27,950 bases of DNA from IMG/VR virus record IMGVR_UViG_3300043772_001626, positions 1 through 27,950 of that record. One strand, given 5' to 3'. The DNA comes from a virus. The notes under the pieces were generated by a model. That model made no database searches. It saw only the letters and a program-made list of their open reading frames with translations, and was not told the origin of the DNA. The position numbers and the translations under genes are program-made. Each line of letters opens with the position of its first letter. The first letter of the stretch is position 1. Of this stretch, positions 26,546 through 27,950 are shown in pieces.

Positions 26546-27811
26546 TTATCTGCCAACTTGTGGCAGATATTTGGCCTTGGTTTCTTCCCAAGATATTTTG
26601 ATTAGGTCGTTATAGAAAAGTGTTTCATATGAAACATTGTTCTTTTTCTGTAATTGCCTAATTCGACCTTTGGCATATTTTGTTTTCCAAATGTTTGCCA
26701 AAGATTCTTCACTGGTATCAAACGACTTTACCAGTTTATCTTCTGTAATTTCTTTGCGGAGAAATTCATTAGTATTATTATAGAGAGGACTAAAATAGAT
26801 ACCTCTCTGATGTTCGGTACGAATCAATTCTTTTGGTATTTGTAGCTTAGAATAAGCAAAATTCAATGAACGATTTTTGTGGTCACGTTTGAGTGGCAAG
26901 CCTTGTGTATTCTTGGCTTCCCACCATTCAAAATATTTACGAGTATGATTCTCTTTAATCCAATCAAATACAATTCTTTTGGTTGCTCTAGATGGTTCAA
27001 ATGCAACTGAGCCTGATGAGAATCCCATTGGTGTCCAATGTTCAAGTCCATCATATTGTGATAGGCCGCCTGCTTTTGTTTTGCCATACAATGATGTTGT
27101 GGTAACTCCAGCAAGAACATCACCATATTGCCGTTTCCAATCTTTCTGAACTGTATCAGATAAACACATTAAAGCAAGCAATTTACCACCCATGTAATTA
27201 AAACCTAGTGGTTGTAACGGAACGATGGTGGATCCAATCGCTGTGTGATTAATCATGTGTTGCTGTGTCTTAACATCTCTTGACCATCCGATTGCGTTAT
27301 CTCTAGGAGTCAAGTCCAGGAAGTCTGAGGAAATACAGATAACACCAAGATACTTGCCTGTAACTTCATCGGTAAGAATGTAGAATAGATTACGGCCAAT
27401 ATTAGAATTGTTTTTCATTGTAGATGAGAATGTGCGAATGGCATTCCATCTTTCTGCTTCAGGTCCATTTGATAGAACCATAATTGGTTTTAGTTTTTCA
27501 AAATCATCAGGTTCTTGTGGCATCCAGAATTTAGATTTAACATCATTAATCATTTCTTCTTGTTCAGGATTAACCATTTGAATTTCATCACCAAATAGTG
27601 TAGATACCTCATGAACAGGATATCTTTCTTTTACTTCACACCATTTTTGGTATAAAGTATATTCACGAACATCCATTTGAGAAGCGTATGTTAAATCCTC
27701 AACGAGGACTTTTTTCATATGTTCTTCATCAATGTGTTCAAAACCATCGGCAGGATTTTTATCTTGCCAATCTTGCCATTGTTTTTCTACAAACTCAATA
27801 GGTGTTGCCAT
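26546..27811 (-). CDS. DUF4338 (DruA-type) family protein, second copy
   Basis: The 421-residue protein shares its central block with the protein at 2069-3178: KYLGVICISSDFLDLTPRDN, then IGWSRD, STIVPLQPLGFNYMGGKLLA and TTSLYGKTKAGGLSQYDGLE. This fits the DUF4338 pattern (PRDN.IGWS, a hydrophobic core strand and LYG). The N-terminal 100 residues and the basic C-terminal region (KYAKGRIRQLQKKNNVS) are specific to this copy. Sequence divergence from the other copy suggests distinct roles or old duplication. No partner defence gene is adjacent. It overlaps the deformylase stop by one base (TAATG). Function is unknown. Confidence 0.65.
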   Translation of the reverse strand: MATPIEFVEKQWQDWQDKNPADGFEHIDEEHMKKVLVEDLTYASQMDVREYTLYQKWCEVKERYPVHEVSTLFGDEIQMVNPEQEEMINDVKSKFWMPQEPDDFEKLKPIMVLSNGPEAERWNAIRTFSSTMKNNSNIGRNLFYILTDEVTGKYLGVICISSDFLDLTPRDNAIGWSRDVKTQQHMINHTAIGSTIVPLQPLGFNYMGGKLLALMCLSDTVQKDWKRQYGDVLAGVTTTSLYGKTKAGGLSQYDGLEHWTPMGFSSGSVAFEPSRATKRIVFDWIKENHTRKYFEWWEAKNTQGLPLKRDHKNRSLNFAYSKLQIPKELIRTEHQRGIYFSPLYNNTNEFLRKEITEDKLVKSFDTSEESLANIWKTKYAKGRIRQLQKKNNVSYETLFYNDLIKISWEETKAKYLPQVGR

Positions 27812-27950
27812 TATTTTTTAATCTTCGCCAAGTTTTTTTGCATTTTCTTAACCATCTTAAACATTTTATCTCGCTTCTTCATAGCCATTTCAAATGCTAG
27901 AGGTTTTACACGACTAGTATACACTATTCCATTCATATGGTCAAGCTCGT
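27811..27950 (-). CDS. def: Peptide deformylase, C-terminal end only
   Basis: Only the last 46 codons are in the window. They begin ELDHMNGIVYTSRV, and the preceding two bases (AC) fit a His codon, giving HELDH, the third zinc/catalytic motif (HExxH) of peptide deformylase. A basic helical tail follows (MAMKKRDKMFKMVKKMQKNL). The enzyme removes the formyl group from new proteins; marine T4-like phages often carry it. Motifs I and II lie outside the window. Confidence 0.85.
   Translation of the reverse strand, partial: ELDHMNGIVYTSRVKPLAFEMAMKKRDKMFKMVKKMQKNLAKIKK

Overview
This window is part of the genome of a T4-like tailed phage. The evidence is a near-complete T4-type replication core: family B DNA polymerase gp43, UvsX, helicase gp41, clamp loader gp44/gp62, sliding clamp gp45 and the translational repressor RegA. 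Small auxiliary genes typical of marine T4-like phages accompany it: Hsp20, a GroES-like protein, an A-type Fe-S carrier, dCMP deaminase, peptide deformylase, a DUF5664 protein and tRNAs. The DNA is AT-rich and the order 43 / membrane protein / uvsX / small genes / 41 resembles marine cyano- and pelagimyophages. A low-GC marine or freshwater bacterium (SAR11-like or methylotroph-like) is the most plausible host, but this is inference.

Layout. From 1 to about 10.1 kb everything reads leftward: a partial glycosyltransferase, two unknown proteins that may be late, a DUF4338-like protein, gp41, small genes including a 55-residue one, UvsX, a membrane protein, DNA polymerase and a small conserved protein. 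From 10.2 to 17.9 kb a compact rightward cassette starts behind a T4-type late promoter. It encodes two holin-like paralogs, small proteins, CsgF, CsgG (frameshifted here), a curlin-repeat protein, a FecR-domain protein, a second larger curlin-repeat protein, a CHASE2 adenylate cyclase and an acyl desaturase. From 17.85 kb to the end genes again read leftward: Fe-S carrier, micro-genes, tRNA-Met, GroES-like, tRNA-Thr, a tRNA-like leader RNA, a broken metallopeptidase, dCMP deaminase, tRNA-Ile2-like, a 186-nt structured element, small genes, Hsp20, RegA, gp62, a nuclease-like protein, gp44, an FlbD-like protein, gp45, DUF5664, a glycosyltransferase, an HTH protein, a second DUF4338-like protein and the end of peptide deformylase.

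How it works together. The leftward genes form an early/middle replication and nucleotide programme, driven by several near-consensus TTGACA-N17-TATAAT promoters at 10188, 19206, 21129, 21761, 24896 and 26495. The rightward cassette looks late. Its signal-peptide proteins (CsgF, curlins, FecR), the CsgG lipoprotein pore and the membrane-bound cyclase would all act in the host envelope. Curli-related genes have, as I recall, been noted in pelagimyophage genomes without a known function. Their linkage here to FecR, a CHASE2 class III cyclase and a desaturase is the most interesting system in the window. The second most interesting content is RNA: a 15-bp inverted repeat enclosing a branched fold (20312-20497) and a tRNA-like leader placed exactly at a predicted transcription start (19131-19199).
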